Source: Monosporascus cannonballus (Eukaryota; Ascomycota; Sordariomycetes; Xylariales). From it: DNA of 64,000 nucleotides. The notes below the pieces were generated by a model. It did not search any database. It saw only the letters and a list, made by a program, of their open reading frames with translations, and had not been told where the DNA came from. A program made the translations under genes and the position numbers. The stretch spans positions 1 to 64,000 of the forward strand of contig QJNS01000112.1 of the NCBI GenBank assembly GCA_004154925.1. Reading direction: 5' to 3'. This document shows positions 13,119 to 25,018 of the stretch, in pieces (the stretch's first letter is position 1; every line of letters begins with the position of its first letter).

Positions 13119-14099
13119 CGATTTCTTTTTTTTTAAAAAAAAGTTTATCTTTAAAACCTTTTTTAGTAAGTTCATTTTTTTTTAAAAAAAAACCTTTATC
13201 TAGTCGTATTGTTAAACGTCGTTTTCGCAAAACCTAATATCGTTACGTTCGAGGTTATTTAATTGAAATCAAAAGTTTCGAAATTATACCGTATTTTTTT
13301 AAAAAAAGCTTTAGTTATTAAATAATTAAAGACTTTTTGCGTTATAAGAAATATATGTGCTATAGTTGGTTGTGCGAGAAAACAAGCCTTTTTATTTTTA
13401 TAGTTAATTATTATATTGCGAATGTTCGTTGTTTAAAAGAAAAAGAATTAATTATAAAAAGAGTGTTATTCGATCCTTTTAACCAGTTATTTCGTAATCG
13501 TCGCTAATAGCAATAATATTAAACATAATGTGTTAAATTTATTAATTGCGCCTTTTAATCTCTAAACAAATTCGATAATTTTAAATACCGTAAAACGAAA
13601 ACGATAATAAAGTTATAAGCTGTTGAAGATATAAACGTTATCGATTAGAATTTTGTTAATTCGTAACCGTTATCTTTATATAAGATTAATTGGAATGTAA
13701 TTTTTAATTTCGTTGTTATTAACGAAAATTCTTTAATAAGTGTTTGATATTTATGAGATTTTTGACAGGTTTTTAACTGTTTTCGAAATTTAGATATTTT
13801 GTTTTATTTAATCAGATATTATATAAGTCCGGTTTTTTTTCGTATATCGAGAATTTTTATTCTTTTATACGTAATTTCATTCTTTAATTTTATATTTCTT
13901 CATCACGTATAGATTTTGATTGTGTTTATTGTAAAACTTTAAAAAGAAATATAGAAAATGAAATGAAGATGTATTTTTGATAAAAACATTTATTGATAGT
14001 TATTTTCTAAGATTTCTTTAATATTTTTACACAAATTAATAAACTTAAATTTAAATTTGGTATTGAGGTTTTTGATTTAATTATTTTTAATACTTAGAT

Positions 14100-16330
14100 A
14101 AATGATTTCAATTTTTCAACCTTTAAATGTTTCGCTTTCTTTTGATTATATAATTTTTGTTATTTAATTAAAAACAAAGTTAATATTTACTTAATAATTT
14201 TAATATAAATATTTAAAATACTTTATATTAAATATTATTTAAATATTATTTAATAAATTATATCTAATTTTATATATCTTTATTATAAACGTTTATTAAC
14301 GTTTTAATATAAAGCAAACTTTTTATTTCAAATATTTTCATGTATTTTTTTGAATATGCATAATAATTTAACGTTTTAAAATAATTTAAATGAGTTTATT
14401 AAAAATTTATTATAAAAATAGTACAAATAAATATAAGACTATACTAAACTTTATTTATTTTTACATATTTTATAATTAATACTTATATATATAATTATAT
14501 AATACTTCCGAAATTTTAGTTTTTAATATATATTATTTAATATAATATATAATGTTAATATTTACAATAAATGTAAATATATTTTTGAAATTCTAAGGAC
14601 AATTACATAATTAATATTAATTAATGTTTTAAAAATATAATTATTTATTTAAAATTTTAATTTTACTATTTTCTTGTAAATTTTCATATAAAACAAATAA
14701 GAATATTAATTTTATTTTTCGTGAAATTATTTATTATGCCAAAATGAATAAACCTTGTATATATTATAAAAATTAAAATTTAAATAAAAGTGTTGAAAGG
14801 ATTTTAAACTTTTTAATATATTAATATAACAATTATAAATCTTTATTTTAATTTCCCTTTATAATTTTAATTCTATTTTAGAAATTAATACGATATACTT
14901 TATTTTAGCTATTATATTATAAAAATATTGAATTTAGCATATAATATAATACAATAAGAATCATTTTGACAAAATATATAATGTATTATATACTTAATGT
15001 TAATTTATTCATAATTTTTTAATATATCTTATATTTATAGTAAATTCTTAATCTTTTCCATAAACCTGTTAAAATATAGAGAAATTTAAGTAAAATTTAA
15101 AATATCTTTTTAATAATTCATATATTAATAGAATTAGTATTATTTTCTTGTATATAATTAATATTTAGTATTTATTAACTTTATTATTTTAAACATTAAT
15201 TAAAACATATAAATTTTATATTTTTATTTATTATGATTTATTAATATAATATAAATTATGTTTATTTTTAAACTTCACCAGTATAATTTCAATAAAATTA
15301 TTAGATTATTGTTTAATATTTTTTATTTTTTTTTAAAAAATACAAAGGTTTATGAAAGTATATTTAAATTTTACATTTTCATTTATAATAATATATTTAT
15401 TTAATATTGAAATATATATATATTTTTATTATAATATTTATGTATTGAATGGCTGATTTTCTTAATTAAGAAATTAATAATGTAGATTTTATTTAATTAG
15501 TTGTTTAATTATTCAAAACTTTATATAAATATATTTATAATAATTATAAAATTATAATATAGTATAACGTTTTTAACATAACATTATTTTCGAGTGACAA
15601 TTTCAAAATTATTAATTTTACTTCACATATAGTTATTATTACCTAAAAAATATTTGTTTTTAATCTTTATATCACATAAAATATTCTTAACATTTTGAAG
15701 ATATTTTGTCTTTATAAATATTATAAATAATGTAATGTTAATTTAAAGTTTTATAATATAGTATTATATTTTAGACCACTATAAAATAATATTTTAAAAC
15801 TTTATTATTTTATAGTTTATTGATAAATATTGTACTTAATTTTATGTCGAATCTATTCAATTTACCTATTTCATTTGCTATAATATGTTATATTATTATA
15901 ATTCTTTTATTCACTTATATATTTTCAGTTTTAAAGCATAATATACTTACAAATTATATTATAATGTTTATTTAATTTAATGTATTATACATGTTTAATA
16001 AAAACCTTTATAATAAATTCGAATTAAAAATAAACATTTCTAATCATGATTTCAAAACATATTTTATATTTTCTTATGTTAAGGCTTTTATAAATACATG
16101 CTTATATTAATTATAAAAATATAAAATATTCATAAATATTCTTTATTTAACAAGATATATGATTTAAATTTTAATTTTATTATTTTCAAAATTTGTTTTA
16201 AAAAATAACTTCATATATATATATATATACATATTATAATTAAATAAATCTCTTTTACTTTTATATCTCTAATATATAATGTATTTATTTAATATAAAAA
16301 TCTAAAATACAATTAATGTACTTTATAAGT
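14100..16330. other. CpG-poor, extremely AT-rich block inside element A3
   Basis: I count roughly ten CG dinucleotides in about 2.1 kb here, while CA and TG are common. The flanking transposon sequence shows the reverse: CG frequent and CA rare. No frame or domain is readable. Confidence 0.65.
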
Positions 16331-18513
16331 TCGCGACTTAAATAAGTTTACAACTTATATTTTGGCGACTTATAAAATCAAATCCTAATAATCGATTTAT
16401 AACACGTTATTTTAATTTTAAACAATTTTATGTTTTCTCGTTAACCGTAATTACAGCTTTTAAATAAATATATACATTTATTAAACGCTTATTACGGATG
16501 CCATATTATTAATATTTTTTAACATTTTTACGATAAATATCTTTAATATATTATTAATATGAATTTTTATTATGACCCTTTTTACCGATTAAAATTTTTA
16601 TTTAGTCTATATAATAAAACCTTTTTATTAAAAAGGTTTATTTTGACCATTTAATTACCTAAAATCGAATTATTCCAAAATACGTTTTCCGACGCGCTCT
16701 ATAATACACCTCGATAGGCTCCGTAACGCGCTTTACGATACGCCTTACGATACGTTTCTCGACGTATTTTGCGAATACCTTTTCCGTATTAAAGCCGGAC
16801 AAAAAACGCTTGCGTATATACGTTAGGAATTCGGTCGGTCATCGTTTTCCTATCGGTCGGCTTTAATACTTTCGAAATAAAAATAATATTAATATAAATA
16901 CGTTAAAAAATAGTTAGTTACGCAGGGATTAGAAAAACCAAAAAGCAAAATAACGTCCGTAATAAGCTTTGCTTTATTACGTATATTAATTAAAAAGCTA
17001 TTAATACGTTAGGCGATAAACAATACCGTCGATTTAAATTAATTCAATACGTTATAATTAAATTATTTGGATTTGTGTTTACGAAATGTCAAAAAATAAA
17101 TCGCATGCTTATTTAACTTACGAACTTATATAACACGTTATATAAATTTTCAAATTCTTTTAAAAAGTTATAATAAATACTAATTATAAATAAAAATCCG
17201 TATTAAATTTTTAATACTTTTTTTACGATATATTAAATTAAAGATTTGCTAGTTAAACCATTTTATTACTTATAGAAATAAAAAAGTCTTATATAAATAA
17301 TATATTATAAGGTAATATTAATCCATAAACCTTTCAATTCATTATATATTAAATATGTTCGTTATTTATAATATATAAAATATATTTTATTATATTAAAT
17401 AACGATTTTCAAATAAAGGTTTTTTTTTATATATGTGTAATATTTTTTTAAATATTGTTTTAAGATATATTATGATTTTCTAGATAGTCTTTAAATTAAT
17501 TTATACTCTCTTTGTATTTTACGTCGAATCTATTATTATAATATGTTTTGTTGGTATTAAACTTAAATTATATCTTTAATATAAATATCTAATTATTATA
17601 TCGTCTTATTTTAAATTCTTCATAACTATTTTAGTAATATTTTATTTTACTATAATTATAATATTTAACTTAGTTCTTATTTTTACGTTAAACTGTTCCG
17701 AATTCCGTATATTCTCACGTTATATTATATAATATAAATAATACAGCGCATTCTTTTCTTAATTAACTCCTTAATTTCCGTCTTTTGAAATATCATATTT
17801 TTTATGCGTTATTGGTATAACATATTATTAAGTTTAATAACTTTAATAATATACCGTTTTAAAATCCTAAATTTTAAATATTTAATCATTTTATGTTTAA
17901 CGTTATCTTTTAATCTTTTATATAATATATCGATATAAATATTTTCGTTGTCGTTATTCCAACTTATTTTAGTTATACAGTTTTAAAATATTATTATATA
18001 TTTTAAACCATAATATCTTAGTACAAGTAAAAATGTTTATTACATTATTATAATTCTTTAATTAAAATATTTGAAATTAACTTTTAATTTATTTACGAAA
18101 TTAAGGTAATTATAAAACCGTTTTCAGATAAATGCTTTTGAATCAATCTTTTTATATTTTAAAGAATTTCTTATAATAAATCCCCATCAATTAAAAACGA
18201 TTTTTATTACAAAGGCTATAATAACGAAAATATTATGTATTAATTTCGTAGTGGTTTAAAATTTGAGGTCGAACTTTATTATAATAAAAAACTATATATA
18301 TAATTATTGTTTACAAAATTAAGACTTTTTAAGTCTACATTTTAATATATTTATTTGCATTAAATTTAACGTAAATTATCATATTTAAATCCTTAATATT
18401 TAAGTTGTATATTCAAATTAAGTTTTTATTTAAAAATTTAATTAGTTAATTAACATAATAATGAAAAACATTGCTTAAAATTTAACAGTATTATTAAATG
18501 AAAACTTATAGTA

Positions 18514-18974
18514 GATAACAGTTAAACGGTTTAATTAATTATTAAACTTAAATTGTACGGATTTATTTTAATAAAAATATCGTAAACTTTTAAGTAATAA
18601 ATATAATAATGTATTATATTTTGTAATATTTAATATGTTCTCAAAAATAGAAATTAGATTATGAAGTCTTATTATTTAAATTATGAAATTAAGAAATATA
18701 TATTTTTTATTTTTAATTTAATATATGTAAAGAGCGTAACTTCGTAACTCCTTTAAGTTCGGTAATTCTTTTATATAGTTTAGAGGGCTCAAGGTAACGA
18801 ATCTATTAAACGCCTTCAGCTTATTACGTGATTTTCTCTATGTCGGGTTTAATCCTATTCTTGTCCCGATCGTCTTTTGGGCTCGCCAAGCCCATCGAGT
18901 TGTAACACACTTCGTCTTTTTGGCTATTCCTTTTGCGACCGTTTCAAAAGACCGTAACTTGTTGAAACGTGACA
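18514..18974 (-). repeat. 5' LTR of element A3
   Basis: About 460 bp, starting GATAACAGTTAAACGG and ending near CGTGACA. The inner half is strongly mutated, but from about 18,730 it is GC-richer and readable. The exact right end is uncertain: an alternative end lies at about 18,908 (GTTGTAACA). Confidence 0.6.
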
Positions 18975-19320
18975 AATATATTATAAATAATTTATATATG
19001 TAATTAAACACGGTTTGAAATAAATATGTTTTTATAAGAGATTCTACTACACTTGGAAAATATCTTTAAACGTAGTGTTATTATCTTTTAAATTTTTAGA
19101 ATTTACGTGAATTCTTTGAAATGTAATCTTTTTTAAAAAAATTTAAACTTATTTGCGTAACTTCATTTAATAATATTAAGAATAAATCTATATTGAATTT
19201 CAACTAGATTTTAATTATTGTACGTTAGGTTATAATATGATTTTCCTTGTGTAAGGTTTTACTTATAAAGATTTATGTCATTGGTTAATTTCATTAAGCC
19301 GGCGAATCACGGACGGATGA
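18975..19320. other. AT-rich edge of the GC-rich island
   Basis: No gene is visible. From 19134 the sequence is the parent-like copy of the segment repeated at 11510-11860, and composition rises from AT-rich to balanced at about 19,310, marking the island border. Confidence 0.5.
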
Positions 19321-19390
19321 GCGAATGGAAGGTTCCGCGACGTGGAGCTCACTTGATAACAGATTATCCAGCCTCCCAGTCATTATCAGA
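19134..19390 (+). repeat. Less-mutated copy of the 11510-11860 segment
   Basis: This copy crosses the border into the GC-rich island (19,310 onward) and keeps GC-rich sequence where the other copy has T and A. No terminal repeats or target duplication are visible, so its origin as an element or as duplicated host sequence is open. Confidence 0.55.
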
Positions 19391-19675
19391 ATTGACTACC
19401 TCGTTGAACAGCAGGCCTATATATCGAGGAAGGCTGACTTCAGTCCTTCTTCGGCAGAATATGTAGAGCAGAAGAGATCGGCTACCTCTTGGGTTTTGCT
19501 CACGCCTGGAGCGGATTTCGGTTTATTCTTAAATATATGCAGATTGCCACTACCGCTTTCCAGACACTGTGAACAACAGAAAGGATCGTTATATAAGAGT
19601 CTAGGTCTAAGGCCAGGCAGGTACCCATTTTTCGTTGCGGCTTTTCTTGCAACAGCCAAAGGAAATTAAGCATTA

Positions 19676-20992
19676 TCACGTGGTGCGGCTTATATCTGCG
19701 GCTGGAAGTGGATTAGGCGCCAGCACCGGCGCTCGCTGCGTCTCCTCGCCAGCTTCCTCGAGAACGGCGGTTTGGCTTCTGGGTACGGAGCCCTCCAACT
19801 CCGACGGTATCGGACCGATAACCCTCGAACCATGGTAGTCGCTCACCCTAGGATCGACTTGAGAACTGTCGCTCGTGTTTCGCAAGTGGTTACTATGCAG
19901 CTCGGCCCTGACTCCGTAGGGATCGATATGCGGCCCATCGCTAGGGTTCCGTGAAAAACTTCCATGTAACTCGGTCCGCCAAGCTCCGCCGCTGAAGTAT
20001 TTATAGACGTTTTCGCCAGGTTCCATCTCCGGAATTCCCGGGTGCCGTGGTAGGTCTCCCTTTCGGAAACGTCTTATCCATTCGGCCACACCGAGTAGCC
20101 TCTTCGAAGTCGTGGATGGCGTGGTCTCGCTAGGATGTTCCGTTGTAGATCGGCGTTTCCTCCACCTGCGAGCACAAGAAAAACATCCTAGGACCCCAAT
20201 CAGAAAGGAAAGAACTGCGACACCGATGCTAATACCGATGATCGCTCCTTTAGAAAGTTTAGGAGCCGGTTCAGATCCCGCTGAAGGCAATCCTGTGGCC
20301 GATGGAATCAGTGGCGCTGATTCCGGGTTTAGGACGCCCGTCGAGCTAGTTGCTGACGTGCTTGGGGACGTGCTTGGGAACGGAGGCAAGCCCATCCCCA
20401 CCCTGAGAGACGCTGCTAATGATTCAGGAAACAAACTCAAGTCCTCTTCTTGCCAGAAAACCTCAAAGGGTTCTCCAACCGCTCTGACCGTCGAGTCAAT
20501 GGTAGTAGTGGAAGGGTAATCGCGTACGTAGAAGGTTGCCAAAGGTTCGAAAGTTGACAAACAGTCATGCGCTCTGCCGATCAAAGAGAAATTACTAACA
20601 GCAAAGAATCATGTCAGGGCCGTCCTGCCTAAACGGGGTCAATTGACATACGTGCTACAACAAATCCCCTGGAAAGTGGTCAAGATTGACCCATTTGCCA
20701 TTTCCTTGGAAAACTTGATCACTTTGGCCATTTGTTGACCGCTGGGACAAATCGCAGGGCTGTAGACCTGATAATTGAAGTTGTATGGAAGACAGTTAAT
20801 TGGGTGTGGATTGAGGTAGCTACTGAAGACGGTGCCCGTGGTACTGGGATCGTACCACCACTCCCGAGCACACCCACCCGGCGGCGTGAAGGGCGTCAAA
20901 AGAGGCGGCCCGTGTTTGTAGCCCTCGTCGATACGGTTGTCCGGCAACAAGTCTGTAATTGTAGACATCACTGGTGTATGAATGGCCGCCAT
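19676..20992 (-). CDS. Single-pass membrane protein with Cys-rich outer domain, two exons
   Basis: Exon 1 is 20992-20652, the intron 20651-20574 (78 nt, GTATGT donor, CAG acceptor, a CTGAC branch-type site at 20617-20613) and exon 2 20573-19676. The joined frame gives 412 residues. Residues 1-125 carry spaced Cys (41, 67, 82, 111, 112, 118) in a pattern common in fungal surface proteins: a TPFTPPGGC start, then YSPAICPSG and GICC blocks. Residues about 170-220 are Ser/Thr/Pro-rich. A hydrophobic helix spans about 224-247, followed by the basic stop-transfer run RRWRKRR and a cytoplasmic tail of about 155 residues with a loose repeat around RTELHGSF/RAELHSNH. There is no N-terminal signal peptide. 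The start was chosen because the ATG has A at -3 and the family's conserved region follows. The role is unknown; a cell-surface or wall sensor is an inference from layout only. Confidence 0.8.
20574..20651 (-). other. Intron of the membrane-protein gene
   Basis: Donor GTATGT, acceptor CGGCAG, with phase 2 preserved across the junction (AGC AC|A GCG). Without removal the frame stops at TGA (20639-20641), just after the conserved CCST block. With removal it continues into the exon 2 frame without a stop. Confidence 0.75.
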
Positions 20993-21635
20993 TATTGCCG
21001 GACTCCCAGCCGGTTTGAAGGCTGTATTGTAGGGTCAAGGGGGATCATCAGCAAACCTCGGGTTCCTCGTGATTTGCGTCTCAACTGAGGGAGCGGATGC
21101 GCATTTAAGACGGAGCCCTTGGGACGGGGGTTGAAGGAACCAGAGGTCTCATAGCTGCAACCGCCCTTGTCTCGCACGGGTCTACGACCAGTCACTGGTG
21201 AAGTTGATGTGATGTTGGTACTAACATTCAAAAACATCATCGTGATTGGTCTAGCTATATCGACGGCGATAAGGTCTCACAGTAAGCAGTGAAGTCGGTC
21301 GCGCTAACCATATATAGAAGATGGCCCGTTTTAGGCTCGATATAAAAGGAACGCCGGTCATCACGTGCCGAATGCGAACCCGAGCTAAAACTAACGCTTA
21401 CCCTTCCACGAGTGCAAGAGATGCTTGGAAAAGAATACAGGGTCGTCCTAGAGCTCGAATGCCACTCTCACAAGGATGAGGTTAAGGAACTGTACTGGAA
21501 CGACATACTCATGTATATCCGAAATGATGCATGATTGGGGGGAGGTGCTTATGGGAAGCGGTGTGTTAAGTACGAGCAATCATTGGGGTCGCCCGGCGGT
21601 GTCCCCCCAAGCGTTACATTTTCGTAGGCTTTGTT
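20993..21635. promoter_or_regulatory. Upstream region of the membrane-protein gene
   Basis: GC-rich host sequence with no convincing further exon. Open frames here on either strand are short and overlap one another. A TATATAT box on the minus strand at 21310-21316 lies about 320 bp before the ATG and could mark the promoter. The region ends at the left LTR of element D, and the sequence originally next to it is now at 40738. Confidence 0.4.
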
Positions 21636-21823
21636 TGTCGTGGAATAGGGGTATCTGTGTTAGTTATCAAGCTCCACAGCACCCGGAAGAACCTTATTCC
21701 GGGTGCTCCCACAGTATATAGAGAGCTTCCTAGCTACCGCTCCTTGGAGCTTAATTCTAATTAGACAATTATTATTTCCCATATTTTATATAACCTTTTC
21801 TTACAATTAGCCTAATTATAACA
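21636..21823 (+). repeat. Left LTR of element D
   Basis: Starts TGTCGTGGAATAGGGG and ends TTATAACA. The outer 120 bp keep GC-rich sequence, while the inner 65 bp show C to T changes compared with the right LTR. It contains the perfect inverted repeat CACCCGGAA/TTCCGGGTG around an 8-bp loop at about 21680-21706. Confidence 0.8.
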
Positions 21824-24734
21824 ATTATAAGCCCGGTGCTTTAATTACGTAAGATAATTACAATTAAGTTAATCGTAATTCTTTACTTACTAATTTAAAA
21901 TATTACATTATTTATTAATATATCGAATAATCTTATTCCTAAGGACGCATTTCTTAAAAATCGCTTTAATTACCTTAATTGGTTCCTTTTCTTATAATGT
22001 AACGTTATTTTACGCGGCATATAATACCTTATAAACTTTGATATATTTAATGCGAATTCTTTTACGGGCTTTCGAAAACTTATTCTAATCGAGAAATATA
22101 TTGTAAAAATTAACGCCAAATCAAAAAATAATATATAAAGGTATTAGTTTTTTCGGAAAGCTTTTATATTAATATCGCTTAACGTAAAATTTCTTTAAAA
22201 AAATTAAGGAGTTATTCCTTAATAATCTCGAAAAAAATACGATAAGGATATCGAACATCTTACGGAAACCGTACGTAAAAAATACCGGGAAATTTTTAAA
22301 ATTAATATTCGATACCTTAATATTCAAATATAAATTAACTCAATAATAAAAAGGCAAATCCTTAAAAAACCCTAAATTACCCTGGTCGTTTAAGGAAAAA
22401 TTACGGTATAGGATTTGCTTAGGGAATTAAGAGATTAATTTGCCTTTTTTTTGTTTAGCATTATTTCGACGGTACGTAAGAATTATCGCAAAACCTTACG
22501 TTTAATTAAGGTAAATTACATGAAACCTAATTAATAACATTAGATTTAATAAGTTACTTATATTAAAGCAAAAATATATAACCTTATAGAAATTAAGAGA
22601 ATATTTGCGATAAAGAATTTTTTAAACGCTGTAAAAAAAGTTTTATACTAAATTAAAGGTAACGGGAATTAATTAACCTTATTACAGATAATATTTTTGG
22701 TAGGCTTATAATAAGCTTAAAAAAGCTTAAAAATTAGTTTCTGGCCATATATTATAAAAATAAATTAAGGGCCGAAATTAAAAAACCAGGGATTTTTACT
22801 ATTATGTTACCAAAATTGCAAATTAAAAAAACATTATCGTAACTTAATATAGGTTTTATTCCGTTAAATACGCTTAAGAAAAAAACAAATATCTTTACTA
22901 AATTAGGTTAAATAAAACTTATTTATGGGAACTTAATAAATACGTTTATTTGTGTTTTGCGATTATAAGGGTAATTATTCTGAAATTTCGTTATTTAGGC
23001 CGAAAAGATATTAAAAGGACTTATAAATAATTTAAATATAATCGGTAAAACAAGTTCGGTAAAAACCTTCTAAAATCCCTTAAATAAAAAGAAATTATTC
23101 GGAAAATTATAAAGCGATTAACGTTTATTTTTATTATATAATTCGGTAATATTATTACGGTATTTATCGATTTATGCACTTTTAATCCCCTTAATCTAGT
23201 TCCAAAGATTTATATTATTATTTAATTTAAAACGTATTTTTTATCTTAATCTACCTTAATCGATAATTATAGAGCTAGGTATTTAGTAAATTTTATAAAC
23301 CAATTTGTTTCCGGCATTTTTATACTTCATATTATGAGAAATATAATGAAAACGGATATTACTTTATTTCCGATTAATAATATAAGGAAAAAATAATTAA
23401 GGGCATATTATATAAAATCTTTGGTAAACCAAAATATAGTCTTATATTTAAGGATATAATAATTATAATAAAAGAATTTTACGTTAATATTCTTTTAAAA
23501 TTTTTATTTCGCAAAATCAAGATTGAGTATTATAATTTAAATTAATTCCTTAAATTAGAAGAAATTAAGTAAAATATTATTTTTGCAAAATTCCAATAAT
23601 TATATGATTTAGTTTTTTTTCGAATATAAACCGTTTTTTTTTCTTTAAATATTTTATTAATAAATCCGCAAAATTTAGCTAAAGTTTGGATATATTTGAT
23701 AATTAATAAAAAAATAGGAAAACTATAAAAATAATCGAAAGATTATTGATGCCCCCGTATAAAAATAAAGGATCTTTAATACTTAAAATTAGGGTATTTA
23801 GGATTTATAGCATTAAAATCGTTTATCAAAAACGTTAGGAACGTTATTATTAAAAGGATAACGTATCAGAAATATAAAGCCTATATTTATACGTACGCTT
23901 TTTAAATAATTTCAAAATATTTATTAAAAAAACCAAAGATTTAAACCTTTTTAAGGTATTACGTAAAATTATTTTAATTATTTTACGAGTTACAATAATT
24001 GTCAATAATTTCTAATAATTAAAAACGAATACAATAAAAAGTTTTCCGCCTTTTTAATTATTAATCGTACTTAAAAAATAAGGTTCCGAATTATTAAGAA
24101 TTTCGAATATTAAATACCTAAATAATATAAATTCCCTATTTGCACAATTAAATAAGATAATAATATTAAGACGATCGTAATAAACAAATATACAGCTTAT
24201 TAAGCATAATATATTAAAAAGGAATTAAACTTAAGTTTCCGTCCTTATATATCAAAAAATCTATGGAAAAGAATAAGCGAACAAACTAAAAATTAATTAA
24301 TAAAACTTTTAAAATAAAATTAAAAAATATTTTTCTAGACAATTTGGTCTAAAATAATAAAAACAGTAATATAATTATATAATATAATCCCGAATTACTT
24401 TTACGATTAACTTTTAGTTAATAAAATATTCGTTTGCTAATTTAAATAATATTTCCATTAATATAACTTTACCATAATTAACGTAATTATTGCAAATCTT
24501 AGGTCCGATTGGTTTGGGATTTTCGTATACGATATATAAGCATATCCGTTAATAAAAAAATAAAAATAAATAAGCGAATATAAAAAATTAAACAGAGAAC
24601 TTATATCGGATATTTAATAAGGTACTAAGTTTTTAATATTTACCGGATATAAGTACCTAAATTCCGCAAAATTATTATTATACGTAACGTTACGTTCGAT
24701 AAGGATACTTTTTATTAGCTTTAAAAAAAGGCGT
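21824..24734 (+). other. Internal region of element D, left part
   Basis: AT-rich and full of stops in all frames. Short coding-like pieces appear on the plus strand (for example around 22,240-22,300 and 23,690-23,830), but none matches a domain I know. If D is in plus orientation this would be its gag end. Confidence 0.45.
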
Positions 24735-24738
24735 TTAT

Positions 24739-25018
24739 TGAACTGGGGTAAGGAGAATTGGTCTTAATCAGTGCGGATAACTATTTTATGTCACGATACG
24801 AAATGGGATTGTCGAAAAATGAAATACTTATTTTGACTGTATTACTGGTGTTAAACCTGAATAACTAAAATAGCCGAAAACATACTAAGTAGTAATAATC
24901 GCCGAAAATGCCTTGGGGTTAAACCCATAGCGAAAAAGAACTTCTTAATATATATGCGAAACTCGGGCTTTCTAATCAGCCGAACTCAACTATAGGCGTA
25001 ACACCCCGCCCCACTTTA
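24739..25018 (-). repeat. 3' LTR of element C
   Basis: 280 bp, plus-strand start TGAACTGGGGTAAGGAG, with CCCCACTTTA at the end. It differs from the right LTR mainly by C:G to T:A changes. A pyrimidine-rich stretch just inside fits a minus-strand polypurine tract. Confidence 0.82.

Larger units (their letters stand above)
12772..18974 (-). mobile_element. Gypsy family A element A3, heavily decayed
   Basis: A family-A LTR at 12772-13118 is followed by sequence that aligns with the 3' internal region of A2. Examples are the pyrimidine tract after the LTR and a block near 13,830-13,870 containing CGTATATCGAG that matches 4562-4580. A second LTR at about 18514-18974 is preceded by the family's leader sequence (compare 18,478-18,513 with 9739-9774). 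The distance, 6.2 kb, is close to that of A2. The immediate flanks (TTATA and AATAT) do not form a target duplication, so the two LTRs may not belong to one insertion. The interior has two blocks of unusual composition, at 14,100-16,330 and 16,690-16,870. Confidence 0.6.

Noticed and set aside
12973..13230. 85-codon Lys/Leu-rich minus-strand frame
   Set aside because: It spans the A3 LTR border and the poly-T tract. Its composition is that of AT-rich noncoding sequence.
19325..19669. Overlapping open frames on both strands in the GC-rich island (19275-19466, 19325-19669, 19417-19659)
   Set aside because: They overlap one another, lack a recognisable domain, and lie downstream of the membrane-protein gene in GC-rich DNA where stops are rare.
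20112..20519. 135-codon plus-strand frame
   Set aside because: It is the antisense shadow of exon 2 of the membrane-protein gene, which has a membrane helix and family motifs.
20820..21240. Minus-strand frames at 20820-21038 and 20992-21240 as an upstream exon of the membrane-protein gene
   Set aside because: Joining them would need an intron of about 35 nt or a frame without family motifs. The ATG at 20992 has good context and leads straight into the conserved region.
24739..25018. LTR of C starting at TGGGG (24744) and ending at CCCCA (25013)
   Set aside because: Comparison of the two copies shows similarity running five bases further on each side, giving TGAA...TTCA ends and equal lengths of 280 bp.
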